Below the pieces are notes generated by a model that saw only the letters and a program-made list of their open reading frames with translations, did not search any database and was not told the DNA's origin. A DNA stretch of 64,000 nucleotides, from assembly GCA_022825065.1 (NCBI GenBank), contig JAJDYR010000024.1, positions 62,001-126,000 on the forward strand. Direction: 5' to 3'. The position numbers and the translations under genes are program-made. This DNA comes from a bacterium (GTDB taxonomy: Bacteria > UBA8248). Of this stretch, positions 16,524 to 25,731 are shown piece by piece (within the stretch, counting starts at the first letter, position 1; every line of letters begins with the position of its first letter).

Positions 16524-16988
16524 ATGGACTACATCGAATTGGCGGATAATCTCGTGTTCGGTAGCCAGCCGGGGCGGAAGGATATGGAGAGTCTGGCGAA
16601 TAAAGGGATAAAAACCCTGGTGAATGTTCGTTCTGCCGATGAGGAAGAACCGGATCTTCCGCCCGATGCGGAGAGAGAGGCGGCGCATGAACTGGGTATG
16701 AACTTCTTGCATATACCTGCGACTGCCGACAACATAAGCGATGAGTTATCGGCGGAAATCCACCAAAAACTCAGTGAAGCCAGGAAAGACGGACTGGTTT
16801 ACGTTCACTGAAAAGGTGTGAGGCGAGCCGGGATTTGCTCGCTTGTTCATCTGGCCGAAGAAGAAGGCCTGAGCGGAGACGAAGTGCTTCAAAAAGCGCG
16901 CGACATTGATTTTGACTGGGAGGCTTCCTCTATCGCGGGGTATTTCAAGGAATACACCGACCGTAAAAAGAAAACCGGCGCATCGTAG
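16524..16988 (+). CDS. DSP/PTP-like phosphatase with Sec at the catalytic Cys (selenoprotein candidate)
   Basis: From ATG 16524 (RBS GAGGAAAAAGG) the protein begins MDYIELADNLVFGSQPGRKD, as in the DUF442/DSP-like phosphatase fold. It continues ...KDGLVYVH, then in-frame TGA at 16809-16811 (residue 96), then KGVRRAGICSLVHLAEEEGL and on to TAG at 16986-16988, 154 residues in total. Relatives have HC-x4-R or HC-x5-R here, so the UGA replaces the catalytic nucleophile (HU-KGVR-R). The 58 residues after it form the normal C-terminal helices (LVHLA, SGDEVLQKARDI). A near-perfect hairpin begins 10-11 bases after the UGA. A truncated protein without the P-loop would be inactive. Substrate unknown. 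It follows the SirB1-like gene by 23 bases. Confidence 0.85.
16822..16843 (+). promoter_or_regulatory. Candidate bacterial SECIS hairpin
   Basis: G-GCGAGC-CGGGATTT-GCTCGC-T: a 6-bp stem (7 with a G-U pair) starting 10-11 bases after the UGA, with an 8-base loop carrying GGG and a following U. Spacing and loop fit the bacterial SECIS consensus. Confidence 0.65.
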
Positions 16989-17004
16989 ACTGGCGCCGCA
17001 GCCA

Positions 17005-17041
17005 CAAAAAAGAGGGGAGCAAACGACTCCCCTCTTTTTTT
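17005..17041. terminator. Bidirectional intrinsic terminator
   Basis: GAGGGGAG (17012-17019) and CTCCCCTC (17027-17034) form a stem flanked by A7 and T7 tracts, giving a terminator for both the plus-strand phosphatase gene and the converging minus-strand ilvD. Confidence 0.88.
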
Positions 17042-17053
17042 CATGGTCAACCT

Positions 17054-18745
17054 CTATTCGTCCGTCACGCAGCCCTCCGATGCCGAAGATACGCACTTGG
17101 CGTACTTGTAGAGCGTGCCCTTGGTGAACTTAAGCGGTGGTGCGCTCCAGTTCTGCCGCCGTCGCTCTATCTCTTCCTCGGGTACTTTGAGTTCCATGAC
17201 GCGTTTTTGGGCATCGATCAAAACAATATCGTCGTCTTCAATGAGAGCAAGCAAGCCGCCTGATTGGGCTTCCGGCGTAACGTGTCCGACGACGAACCCA
17301 TGCGTGCCACCCGAGAATCTGCCGTCCGTGATGAGGGCCAGGTCGTTCCCGAGGCCGGCCCCCATGATTGCGGAAGTAACCGTCAGCATCTCCCGCATCC
17401 CGGGGCCTCCTTTGGGGCCTTCATAGCGGATGATGACGACGTCTCCTTTTTGAACCCTGTTTTCTTCCAGTCCTTTTAGGGCGTCTTCCTCAGAGTCGAA
17501 GCATCGCGCAGGGCCTTCGAAACGTTCTCCTTCTTTTCCCGTGATCTTGGCGACGGCACCCTCGCTCGCGAGGTTTCCGTAGAGGATCTGGAGGTGTCCC
17601 GTTTTCTTGATGGGAGAGGAGAGCGGTACGATGACTTTCTGGCTGGCATGGAGGTCAGGCAAGGCCTCGATGTTCTCTCCGAGCGTCTTGCCCGTGACGG
17701 TGAGGCAATCGCCATGGAGCAGACCTTCTTTCAAGAGAAGTTTTTGAACGGCCGGGACGCCGCCCACGTCGTGGAGGTCTTCCATGACGAATTTGCCGCT
17801 GGGCTTCAGATCCGCGATGTAAGGCGTATTGTCGCTGATTTCCTGAAAATCGTCGATTGTGAGTTCAATCCCGACAGCCTTGGCGATGGCGATGTAATGG
17901 AGGACGGCGTTTGTCGAGCCGCCGAGTGCCATGATGATAGTGATCGCGTTCTCGAATGCTTCTCTCGTCATGATGTCGCTGGGTTTGATGTCGTTTTCGA
18001 GAAGATGATAAATGGCTTTTCCCACATCGAGACACTCGTTTTTCTTATCCTCGCTCATGGCGGGATTCGATGAACTGTAAGGCAGGCTCATGCCCAGCGT
18101 TTCGATGGATGAGGACATCGTGTTCGCCGTATACATCCCCCCGCAGGCGCCGCCGCTCGGGCAGGCATGCCGGATGACCGACTGAAAGCGTTCTTCGTCA
18201 ATTTTATCCGAGAAATATTCGCCGTAGGCCTGGAAGGCGGAGACCACGTCCAGCTTGTCTCCATTCAAAAACCCTGGGCTGATAGTGCCGCCGTAAACCA
18301 TCAGGCTGGGCCGGTTGAGCCGTGCCATTGCCATGATGGAGCCGGGCATGTTCTTGTCGCAGCCTGGGAGCGTGACCAGGGCGTCATACCATTGCGCGCC
18401 GACGACGGTCTCGATCGAATCGGCGATGAGGTCCCGGGATTGCAGGGAGTATTTCATGCCCTCCGTTCCCATGGAGATGCCGTCGCTCACGCCGATCGTG
18501 TTGAAAATGAGGCCGACCATTTTCTTTTCGGTGTTCACGCTTTGTTTGATGTATTCGGCGAGCCGGTTGAGGTGAAAATTGCAGGAATTTCCCTCCCACC
18601 ACATGCTGGCGATGCCGACCTGGGGGTTTTGCATGTCGATTTCATCCAGCCCCGCGCCGTAGAGCATGGCCTGTGAGGCGGCCTGTGAGGGCGGTTGGGT
18701 GATGCGCCGGCTAAATCGATTCAGGGCTGTTTTCTGCTCCATCAT
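17054..18745 (-). CDS. ilvD: Dihydroxy-acid dehydratase
   Basis: A 563-residue, full-length IlvD. It dehydrates 2,3-dihydroxy-isovalerate and -methylvalerate in valine and isoleucine synthesis. Iron-sulfur Cys ligands are visible in [21 protein letters not shown] and [15 protein letters not shown]. The C-terminus has [19 protein letters not shown], the conserved substrate and Mg region. It stands alone on the minus strand; the bidirectional terminator at 17005-17041 ends it. The ATGATG start is ambiguous by one codon. No other ilv genes are adjacent apart from the TPP enzyme at 13928. Confidence 0.97.
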   Translation of the reverse strand: MMEQKTALNRFSRRITQPPSQAASQAMLYGAGLDEIDMQNPQVGIASMWWEGNSCNFHLNRLAEYIKQSVNTEKKMVGLIFNTIGVSDGISMGTEGMKYSLQSRDLIADSIETVVGAQWYDALVTLPGCDKNMPGSIMAMARLNRPSLMVYGGTISPGFLNGDKLDVVSAFQAYGEYFSDKIDEERFQSVIRHACPSGGACGGMYTANTMSSSIETLGMSLPYSSSNPAMSEDKKNECLDVGKAIYHLLENDIKPSDIMTREAFENAITIIMALGGSTNAVLHYIAIAKAVGIELTIDDFQEISDNTPYIADLKPSGKFVMEDLHDVGGVPAVQKLLLKEGLLHGDCLTVTGKTLGENIEALPDLHASQKVIVPLSSPIKKTGHLQILYGNLASEGAVAKITGKEGERFEGPARCFDSEEDALKGLEENRVQKGDVVIIRYEGPKGGPGMREMLTVTSAIMGAGLGNDLALITDGRFSGGTHGFVVGHVTPEAQSGGLLALIEDDDIVLIDAQKRVMELKVPEEEIERRRQNWSAPPLKFTKGTLYKYAKCVSSASEGCVTDE

Positions 18746-18891
18746 TATTTTCTCCTGTTCTCTTCATTTCCTGCTGTGAAAAACGATTCAAATCGCGCCG
18801 CGATGATTTTTGCGTTTGAGGCGGAAGCACCCTTAGCAGATAGTCGCACAGTTTCTGGCATATCTGTATACCAAGGACATCATGAGCGACT

Positions 18892-20160
18892 CTACCACAA
18901 CCTCAAGAAAATCGCGGAAGGGAAGTTCTCAGGCGTTGAAGGAAACATTTTTTTCTTCGCTGGCTTTGGAGATACGGGTTTCAAAGGAACCGTCGTGGGG
19001 TTTTCCGTTTTTTCAGAATTATCCACGAGAGAAGCCGTAACAGGTGCGCGGCTCGGTGATTCTCCGGGGTTCGATTTTCTTTTTACTCCCTCGGTATTCA
19101 TTTTCTTCGCGATGTGTTGATTCGTATCCTGCGGCTTCGCGGGGAGATGATTTCTTTTCGTATGGGTGATTTCTTTTAGAGGTTCTTTTGCTGCAGGAAT
19201 AGCTGCATTTGCCTGGCGGGTTCGAATCGCCTGGTTTTTTTTGGCAGGGTGCGAGCCGTTGCGGTTGAGTGCCGATTTCGGTTTTTTCTTTTCGAAATTG
19301 GCTTTTTCTATGTTCCGGATTCTTGCTGCCGGCGGTTTGGGAGAGAGTCTCTTTTTTGGCTTTACGGCCTTGGGTTTTCTTTTTTCCCTCGCGAATCGTT
19401 TTGTCTTTGGCTCGTGCGCCGGAATTCGTTTTTGCGGTGATTGAACTTGAGCCGGTTTAGCGTGAATCTGGTTCGGTCCGCATTCGCGCATACGGTCGAG
19501 ATTTTGCGCATCCAGGGGCTGAGAACACGGATCGTGCGCGTTCGAGCGATGGGCGATTTCTATGCCGTCGATGAATCCGTCTCCATCGCTATCGGCGAGG
19601 AGCGGATTCAAGCCGCGCGATATTTCATCCCCATCGTCGAGCAGGTCGCCGTCCGTATCCGCCTTGAGTGGATTGGTCCGGTACCGACGGGCTTCCAAAT
19701 AGTCGGATACTTTGTCCCCATCCGTATCAGGATTGTCTGGTTTTGTTTTGTACTTGCGGAATTCCACTATATCGGTGAGGCCGTCGGCATCCGTATCGAC
19801 GCATTGTTTTCTTTGCATCTTCTCTTCCGCGCGCTTGATGGCCGAACGCGCTCTCATGATGAAGCGGGTCAGTTGCGCCATGTTGGCGGATCTTTTCTCT
19901 TCCACCGCCTGATAAACGGCGAAACGCGCCACCCCGAAGAGCAGGGGGGCGCAAAGTCCCAAGTCGCCTGTTTGGTCAAGTTGGTCGAATTCACGGGTTA
20001 GTTGGGTGAATTCCACTTCAATGGCGTTTTTCAGGATTTTGACGGAGCTTTCTTTCACCTTGAAGAGCAGGGAATCAGCGCAGCCGGACAGGCTTATCCC
20101 GAAGGCGAACAGGGTGGAGAGCGATATGAATTTGAACAAGTGTGTTTTCGCGTCAGACAA
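18892..20160 (-). CDS. Lipoprotein with four thrombospondin type-3 (calcium) repeats
   Basis: A 422-residue predicted lipoprotein. The N-terminal signal ends in a lipobox LSGC with Cys at residue 27. After a helical region (30-115), four TSP3/EF-like loops follow: DTDADGLTDIVEF, DTDGDKVSDYLEA, DTDGDLLDDGDEI, DSDGDGFIDGIEI (about residues 118-205). Such loops bind Ca2+ in bacterial surface proteins. The last ~190 residues are Lys/Pro/Ala-rich and low in complexity (KRKPKAVKPKKRLSPKPPA), suggesting a flexible arm, perhaps for peptidoglycan or nucleic acid. There is no OmpA domain. It is divergent from the sir2 gene across a 133-base gap. Confidence 0.75.
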   Translation of the reverse strand: MSDAKTHLFKFISLSTLFAFGISLSGCADSLLFKVKESSVKILKNAIEVEFTQLTREFDQLDQTGDLGLCAPLLFGVARFAVYQAVEEKRSANMAQLTRFIMRARSAIKRAEEKMQRKQCVDTDADGLTDIVEFRKYKTKPDNPDTDGDKVSDYLEARRYRTNPLKADTDGDLLDDGDEISRGLNPLLADSDGDGFIDGIEIAHRSNAHDPCSQPLDAQNLDRMRECGPNQIHAKPAQVQSPQKRIPAHEPKTKRFAREKRKPKAVKPKKRLSPKPPAARIRNIEKANFEKKKPKSALNRNGSHPAKKNQAIRTRQANAAIPAAKEPLKEITHTKRNHLPAKPQDTNQHIAKKMNTEGVKRKSNPGESPSRAPVTASLVDNSEKTENPTTVPLKPVSPKPAKKKMFPSTPENFPSAIFLRLW

Positions 20161-20293
20161 TTGTCATACCCTCACGAGTCATCACTTATTGTTTGCACGC
20201 GCTCCATTCTTACGTACCATACATCAACTAACGACTGATTTTCACATCTCATTGTTGTTATTGCCATTATATATTTTAATCCGGGGATGAAGA

Positions 20294-21067
20294 TTGAGTG
20301 ATTCCCAGCAAAAACTCATCGAGCAAGCGGCGGCATGGGTTTTGGAATCTCGCTCTACCGTATGCCTTACCGGAGCCGGCATAAGTACCGAGAGCGGCAT
20401 TCCCGATTTCAGGTCCAAAGGCGGAATCTGGGATCGGTTCGACCCGAAGGATTTTGAAATTCGTCGATGGCTCGCTTCGGAGGACATACAAAGGCGTTAC
20501 TGGGAAGTGGCTCAAGACGGGTACGATCTGGTGCGAAACGCCACTCCTTCAAAAGGACATTTCGCTTTGGCGCAGTTGTCCCTTCACGGTTACCTGAAAT
20601 TGCTGGTGACGCAAAATACGGATGGACTTCACCAAAAAGCGGGCCATGACCCGGACAAGATCGTGGAGTTGCACGGAACGAGTCATGTATGCGTTTGTGT
20701 GGGTTGTGGGAGCAAATTGCTTCGTTCCGAGGTGCACGCGCGGGTTCAGGGAGGTGAGGTGATTCCAAAATGTGAGGATTGCGGATGCCTGCTGAAGCCG
20801 GATGCCGTTTTCTTCGGGGAAGGGTTATCCCCGGAAAAGTTGTCCCGTGCCGTTGAGGCATCAAAAGAGGCCGGGGTTTTCCTGGTCGCCGGCTCTTCAT
20901 TGGCGGTCAGGCCTGCAGGCGGCTTGCCCGAGCGCGCCCGAAGAGCCGGGGCGCGCCTCATCATCGTCAACGAAGGCCCCACCCGTTTTGACGCCAGAGC
21001 GGACATGCGGATTCAAGGAAAAACGGGCGATGTATTGCCTGCGCTCGTCGATGTGGTTCTGACTTGA
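20294..21067 (+). CDS. Sir2 family NAD-dependent protein deacylase
   Basis: A 257-residue sirtuin. The NAD site is CLTGAGISTESGIPDFRSKGGIWDRF (residues 24-49). The catalytic region includes TQNTDGLHQKAGH and ELHGTSH (the His general base). The zinc site has four Cys, CVGCGSK...KCEDCGC. The C-terminus GSSLAVRPAGGLP...IIVNEGPTRFDARADM is normal. The TTG start at 20294 has GGGGATGAAG before it. It stands alone ahead of the acetamidase operon. Deacetylase versus desuccinylase cannot be settled: the Ala-xx-Tyr-xx-Arg desuccinylase signature is not seen, because RFDPKDFEIRRW follows the Rossmann motif instead. Confidence 0.93.
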   Translation: MSDSQQKLIEQAAAWVLESRSTVCLTGAGISTESGIPDFRSKGGIWDRFDPKDFEIRRWLASEDIQRRYWEVAQDGYDLVRNATPSKGHFALAQLSLHGYLKLLVTQNTDGLHQKAGHDPDKIVELHGTSHVCVCVGCGSKLLRSEVHARVQGGEVIPKCEDCGCLLKPDAVFFGEGLSPEKLSRAVEASKEAGVFLVAGSSLAVRPAGGLPERARRAGARLIIVNEGPTRFDARADMRIQGKTGDVLPALVDVVLT

Positions 21068-21119
21068 ACATATTCAGCAGGCGTATTTTTGATCTTCGAA
21101 CCTGCGGGTGATAAAGTCC

Positions 21120-21142
21120 ATTGCGAATCCGCAATCTATAAT
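21120..21142 (+). promoter_or_regulatory. Promoter and inverted repeat ahead of the acetamidase operon
   Basis: A perfect -10 TATAAT (21137-21142) lies ~90 bases before the first acetamidase gene. Directly upstream, where the spacer should be, is the dyad ATTGCG-AATC-CGCAAT (21120-21135). No good -35 is visible. A dyad in the spacer suggests control by a DNA-binding regulator such as a MerR-type protein; this is inference. Confidence 0.4.
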
Positions 21143-21230
21143 CAGGTTTTATCTTCCAAAGGTTCTATAGATGCCGATGATGTCCCTTCTGGATATTCTG
21201 TGGCTGTAACAGTCAAGAGGAGGAATGGCT

Positions 21231-22166
21231 TTGGCCACGCATGAACTGGATACCACCGTCGATACCTGCCATTGGGGCTTTTATGACTCAACTCTCGCTC
21301 CCGTTATGACGATCGCTTCCGGCGATACGCTTGTCGTGAAAACCGAGTCTGGACGCAAGGATTTTCTGCAAAAACATCCCGAGAGAGTCTCGGATAACCT
21401 GAGGCGAATCCTGGAGACGATGGAACAGGGGCCCGGTGCGCACATCATGACGGGTCCGGTGGCGGTCGAAGGCGCCGAACCCGGCGATGTTCTGGAGATC
21501 AAGGTTCGTGACATTAGACCCCGGTATGATTGGGGCTACAACGGCTTCAGACCCCTGGTGGGTGGGCTGCCGGAGGATTTCCCTTATACGAGGGTTGTGA
21601 TTGTCGAGGTGGACGAGGAGAGTGGAACGGGCGACTGGGGCGCGGGAGTCAAGGTGCCGCTCGGGCCTTTTTTCGGAAATTTCGGGGTGGCACCCGCTCC
21701 GGCGCTTGGGCGCGTGCCGTCGTCTCCTCCGGGAGAGTGGGGCGGCAATACGGATTGTAAGGAATTCACGGCCGGCTCGACGGTTTATTTGCCTGTTTTC
21801 AACGAAGGCGCTCTGTTCTCGGTAGGCGATGGTCATGGTTGCCAGGGGGATGGGGAGGCGAACATCAACGGAATCGAGATGGGCCTCATCGGCACTTTCG
21901 AGATGACCGTCCGAAAGGACATGGATATCAAGACCCCGCGCGCGGAGACGGAATCGCACTACATTCTGATGGGTTTTGACCCGATTCTCGACAATGCGGC
22001 GAAGATGGCCTTGCGGGAGACGATTCAGTTTCTGGGCGAGCTTCGCGGCATGAGCCCTGATGATGCGTACAGGCTGTGTAGTTTGGCGGTCGACCTGCGT
22101 GTCACTCAAATCGTGAACGGCACCAAGGGCGTCCACGCCATGGTGCCCAAATCCTTATTCGAATAA
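21231..22166 (+). CDS. Acetamidase/formamidase family protein, copy 1
   Basis: A 311-residue amidase of the FmdA/AmdA family (cytosolic hydrolysis of short amides to acid and ammonia). Family blocks are visible: HIMTGPVAVEGAEPGDVLEIKV, YDWGYNGFRPLVGGLPEDFPY, a substrate-region GNFGVAPAP, GDGHGCQGDGEANINGIEM, and LMGFDPILDNAAKMALRETI. The TTG at 21231 (AGAGGAGG seven bases upstream) gives MATHELD and the same length as copy 3. The ATG at 21225 sits too close to the ribosome site. It is the first of three tandem paralogues and heads an operon with a cupin, a Gfo/Idh enzyme, another cupin and a MaoC protein. The true amide is unknown. Confidence 0.88.
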   Translation: MATHELDTTVDTCHWGFYDSTLAPVMTIASGDTLVVKTESGRKDFLQKHPERVSDNLRRILETMEQGPGAHIMTGPVAVEGAEPGDVLEIKVRDIRPRYDWGYNGFRPLVGGLPEDFPYTRVVIVEVDEESGTGDWGAGVKVPLGPFFGNFGVAPAPALGRVPSSPPGEWGGNTDCKEFTAGSTVYLPVFNEGALFSVGDGHGCQGDGEANINGIEMGLIGTFEMTVRKDMDIKTPRAETESHYILMGFDPILDNAAKMALRETIQFLGELRGMSPDDAYRLCSLAVDLRVTQIVNGTKGVHAMVPKSLFE

Positions 22167-22191
22167 GTTTCATATTTATAAGGTGTCATCC

Positions 22192-23139
22192 TTGGCCGAA
22201 CATGTGATTGCGCAAAACCCCGACAACATCCAGTGGGGTTATTATGACGCCGGCCTTTCCCCGGTTCTCACCGTCGCTTCGGGCGATGTGCTCGAAATTC
22301 ACACCGAACCGGGGATCCGGACTCTTGAATCTCCGATACGGGAAAGAGCTTCTGAAAATCTGCGGGACATCGCCGAGCGCGGCAAGAGGGACTTGGGCGG
22401 CCATATCCTCACCGGACCCATCGCTGTCGAAGGAGCCGTGGCGGGAAATGTCCTGGAAGTGAGATTTCTGGATATCTGGTCGCGCTATGACTGGGGTTTT
22501 AACGTCATCCGGCCCCTGGCGGGTGGCTTGCCCGAGGATTTTCCGTATTCGAGAACGGTAATCGTGGAAATAGATAAAGAAGCGAATACGGGGGATTGGA
22601 ACGCAGGCGTGAAAGTGCCGCTCAGGCCTTATTTCGGCAACTTCGGTGTAGCTCCGCCCAGCGATTTTGGTCGTGTTCCATCCACTCCGCCGGGAATCTG
22701 GGGCGGAAACATGGACAACAAGGAATTTATCACAGGTTCTCGCGTCTATCTTCCCGTATTCCAGGATGGGGCTATGTTCGCTATAGGTGACGGACACGGC
22801 TGTCAGGGAGACGGGGAAAGCTGTCTCTCGGCCCTGGAATGCGGCATGTCCGCGAAAATGGAACTCATCGTCCGAAAGGATTTGAGTTTGAAAATGCCCC
22901 GCGCCGAGACGCCCACGCATCATATCCTCATGGGGTTCGACCCGATTCTCGACAATGCGGCCAAGATGGCGCTCAGGGAGACGATCCGGTTTTTGGGGGA
23001 ATTGCGCGGCATGAGCAAAGATGACGCCTATACGCTGTGCAGCCTGGCGGTGGATCTGCGTATCACGCAGATTGTGAACGGGGTCAAAGGCGTTCACGCG
23101 ATGTTGCCTAAGAGTATTCTTGATGAAGGAGTGTGTTGA
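22192..23139 (+). CDS. Acetamidase/formamidase family protein, copy 2
   Basis: A 315-residue paralogue of the gene before and the gene after, with the same blocks in the same order: HILTGPIAVEGAVAGNVLEV, YDWGFNVIRPLAGGLPEDFPYS, GNFGVAPPSDFG, GDGHGCQGDGESCLSALEC, HILMGFDPILDNAAKMALRETI. The TTG start at 22192 (AAGGTG six bases upstream) gives MAEHVIAQNPDN, aligned to copies 1 and 3. Its C-terminus is four residues longer (DEGVC). It has an extra Cys pair in the GESCLSALEC segment. The stop overlaps the start of copy 3 by one base (TGATG), so the two are probably translationally coupled. Confidence 0.88.
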   Translation: MAEHVIAQNPDNIQWGYYDAGLSPVLTVASGDVLEIHTEPGIRTLESPIRERASENLRDIAERGKRDLGGHILTGPIAVEGAVAGNVLEVRFLDIWSRYDWGFNVIRPLAGGLPEDFPYSRTVIVEIDKEANTGDWNAGVKVPLRPYFGNFGVAPPSDFGRVPSTPPGIWGGNMDNKEFITGSRVYLPVFQDGAMFAIGDGHGCQGDGESCLSALECGMSAKMELIVRKDLSLKMPRAETPTHHILMGFDPILDNAAKMALRETIRFLGELRGMSKDDAYTLCSLAVDLRITQIVNGVKGVHAMLPKSILDEGVC

Positions 23140-24074
23140 TGGCGACTCATAAATTGATTGCGAATCCGGATACCGTCCATTGGGGCTATTATGACGCCTC
23201 CCTGGAGCCTGTAATGAGGATTCGCTCGGGCGACACGCTGGAGGTTCATACGGAATCGGGTCGGGAGGAATATCTGGCGGAACTCGGAGACCGGGCGTCC
23301 CGGAATTTGAGAGACATCATCACGCAAGTTCCCCAGGAACTTGGTCCCCACATCATGACGGGCCCTGTCGCCGTAGAAGACGCGCAACCCGGAGATGTGC
23401 TGGAAGTCCGCATCCACGAGGTCAAGACGCGCTATGACTGGGGATATAACGCCATCAGGCCGATGATGGGGGGATTGCCGGAAGATTTTCCGTATACACG
23501 CGCCGTCATCGTGGACTTGGACCTGGAAGCGCAAACGGGGGACTGGGGTGCTGGCGTCAAAGTGCCTCTCAGGCCTTATTTCGGAAACTTCGGCGTGGCG
23601 CCCCCGCCTGCCGTGGGCCGCGTGGGAAGCTATCCCCCAAGCGCCTGGGGCGGGAATCTGGACAACAAGGAACTCATATCGGGTTCTACCGCCTATTTCC
23701 CGATATTCAACGAGGACGCGTTGTTCTCCGTAGGTGATGGGCATGGTTGTCAGGGAGACGGGGAGGCCTGTTTGACGGCCATCGAAACGGGTCTCTCTGG
23801 GACGATGGAAATCATCGTCAGAAAGGATATGCAACTCGATAATCCCCGGGCGGAAACCGGCACGCATTATATCCTGATGGGCTTTGACCCTATTCTCGAT
23901 AACGCGGCCAAAATGGCGCTGCGCGAGACGATAAAATTCCTGGGAGAGTTGCGCGGCATGAGCAGAGATGACGCGTATACGCTTTGCAGTCTTGCCGTGG
24001 ACTTGCGGGTCACGCAAATTGTAAACGGTGTGAAAGGTGTTCACGCCATGTTGCCGAAATCCTTATTTTCGTGA
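23139..24074 (+). CDS. Acetamidase/formamidase family protein, copy 3
   Basis: A 311-residue paralogue. ATG 23139 has AAGGAG eight bases upstream and gives MATHKLIANPDTVHW. Conserved blocks are HIMTGPVAVEDAQPGDVLEV, YDWGYNAIRPMMGGLPEDFPYT, GNFGVAPPPAVG, GDGHGCQGDGEACLTAIET and YILMGFDPILDNAAKMALRETI. It is closest in the second half to copies 1 and 2 and most different around GREEYLAELGDRAS. Three full-length copies with intact motifs suggest either a dosage effect or different amides, not decay. Confidence 0.88.
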   Translation: MATHKLIANPDTVHWGYYDASLEPVMRIRSGDTLEVHTESGREEYLAELGDRASRNLRDIITQVPQELGPHIMTGPVAVEDAQPGDVLEVRIHEVKTRYDWGYNAIRPMMGGLPEDFPYTRAVIVDLDLEAQTGDWGAGVKVPLRPYFGNFGVAPPPAVGRVGSYPPSAWGGNLDNKELISGSTAYFPIFNEDALFSVGDGHGCQGDGEACLTAIETGLSGTMEIIVRKDMQLDNPRAETGTHYILMGFDPILDNAAKMALRETIKFLGELRGMSRDDAYTLCSLAVDLRVTQIVNGVKGVHAMLPKSLFS

Positions 24075-24108
24075 TTTACGTGTTTTTATCTCATAGGAGT
24101 GTTAGAAA

Positions 24109-24471
24109 ATGAGCGAAAATGCTACAGGAAGTAGGCCTCCATACATTCCCGGAACGCCTGATGAGTTGGATGCCGTAATCGCGGCTCCCGACAATCATGA
24201 AATCATTTTCGAAAACGACCGGGTTCGCGTTTTACGGGTGACGATTCAGCCGGGTGAACTGGAAAAAGAGCACACGCATAAATGGGAGAGCGTGTTCACC
24301 ATCATGAGTTTTCCGAAACTCACCTATTACAACGAGAAGGGCGAGGCTTGCGCCATCAGCGAAGACCGCAAAGAAGGCGTTCCTTTCTGGCTGGGGAGGG
24401 AGGGCCTGCATGCTGTGGAGAATCACGGAGACAAACCCCTCGAAGCAATTCGCGTCGAGATCAAAGACTAG
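24109..24471 (+). CDS. Small cupin-like protein
   Basis: A 120-residue protein with one cupin-type half-barrel: VTIQPGELEKEHTHKWESVF (HxH-type metal site, HTH), FWLGREGLHAVENHGDKPLEAIRVEI (second motif His). AGGAG lies nine bases before the ATG. It sits 34 bases after acetamidase copy 3. Its function is not known; a metal-dependent binding or isomerase role in the same catabolic pathway is plausible. Confidence 0.72.
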   Translation: MSENATGSRPPYIPGTPDELDAVIAAPDNHEIIFENDRVRVLRVTIQPGELEKEHTHKWESVFTIMSFPKLTYYNEKGEACAISEDRKEGVPFWLGREGLHAVENHGDKPLEAIRVEIKD

Positions 24472-24581
24472 TTTTGAGTACTTGGCGATTTTACGCGCCA
24501 GGCATAATACCTCGTTGTAGAGGGAAGTTGGCCCGGTGCGTTTCTTATGATCATTTCATCGCACTTATCAGGGAGTCATGA

Positions 24582-25703
24582 ATGAACACCGAAAATGGAA
24601 AAAGAGCACCCATCGGTCTGGCCATAATAGGTTGCGGAACGATTGGTAGAATACGTGCTGAATTCGCTCGCGATTATCCGGGCGTCGAATGGCTGGGCCT
24701 TTGTGACATCAACGAGAAAGTGGGGAAAAAACTCGCCGATGAAACGAATGCCGACTTTTTCACTACGGACTACAAAGAGCTGTTGGCCCGACCGGAGGTG
24801 ACCGCTTCCATTATCGCCACAGAGGAAAACGAGCACGTAGGTCCCATAATGGCCTCTGTGGAAGGGGGCCACGATATGTTCATCGAAAAGCCGCTGGCGA
24901 CGAATGCAGCCGATTCGGCCCGGGTTCTCAAAGCCATCGAAGACGCAGGTCTGGATGCGGTTATTGGCTATACCCAGCGTTTCAGGAGGCGGTTTCTGGT
25001 CGCCAAGGAAAAGATTCGCACAGGGCAATTGGGAGATGTCACCACTGTCGTCACGAGAGCCTTCATGAACCGGCTGGTGCCCATCGCCACGGTGGAGAAA
25101 ACGGAATACCGCGGCATCCTCACGCCGATGGTCGTCTCGGGGACGCACAGCTTGGATGTCTGCATGTGGCTGATGGAAGGCAAAACGCCCGTAGAGATTT
25201 ATGCGCGATCGATGGATAAGGCGCTTGGCGCGTCCTATGGAACCAAGGACGCGACCCTGGGAATCTTCACCTTTGATGACGGCACGATATGGAGCATGAA
25301 TATCTCATGGGCCCTGCCGACCGTCTGGCCCGGATCCGTCTATAGTCTGGAAATCGGCATCGTGGGTACAGAGGGTGTTCTCACCATCGATGACACCCAT
25401 AGAGACTTGGTTCTTGCCAGTGAAAATGCGCAACCGGCAGGCTATACGCCCGATGTGAAGCGAAACGTGGATTTTCTGACGAGTTATCCGCCTGGCGACG
25501 TTGTGTTCGAACAGCTCTGGGGCCCGATGCGCGAAGAAACCAACGCCTGGTTCGGACGTATCTACACAGGATTGGAAACGCCGCACGCCACCGTGCAGGA
25601 TGGTCACAGAAACCTCCTGCTCACAATGGCGATGGACGTTTCCGCGCAACGAAAAGAGCCGGTCTCATTACCCATGTCTATCAGTGAGTACGGGGAATTA
25701 TAG
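24582..25703 (+). CDS. Gfo/Idh/MocA family oxidoreductase
   Basis: A 373-residue dehydrogenase. The Rossmann start is IGLAIIGCGTIGRIRAEFARD (residues 11-31). EKPLATNAADSARVLKAIEDAGLDAVIGYTQRFRRRF carries the EKP motif and the RF region typical of this family. VVSGTHSLDVCMWLM supplies the GxHxxD-like block. AGGGAG lies six bases before the ATG. It is the fifth gene of the acetamidase operon. It probably oxidises a polyol or amino-sugar intermediate with NAD, but the substrate is not predictable. A distant relative is the 161-1234 gene. Confidence 0.87.
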   Translation: MNTENGKRAPIGLAIIGCGTIGRIRAEFARDYPGVEWLGLCDINEKVGKKLADETNADFFTTDYKELLARPEVTASIIATEENEHVGPIMASVEGGHDMFIEKPLATNAADSARVLKAIEDAGLDAVIGYTQRFRRRFLVAKEKIRTGQLGDVTTVVTRAFMNRLVPIATVEKTEYRGILTPMVVSGTHSLDVCMWLMEGKTPVEIYARSMDKALGASYGTKDATLGIFTFDDGTIWSMNISWALPTVWPGSVYSLEIGIVGTEGVLTIDDTHRDLVLASENAQPAGYTPDVKRNVDFLTSYPPGDVVFEQLWGPMREETNAWFGRIYTGLETPHATVQDGHRNLLLTMAMDVSAQRKEPVSLPMSISEYGEL

Positions 25704-25731
25704 GTTTTACGACGAACGGAGAGGATTGCAC

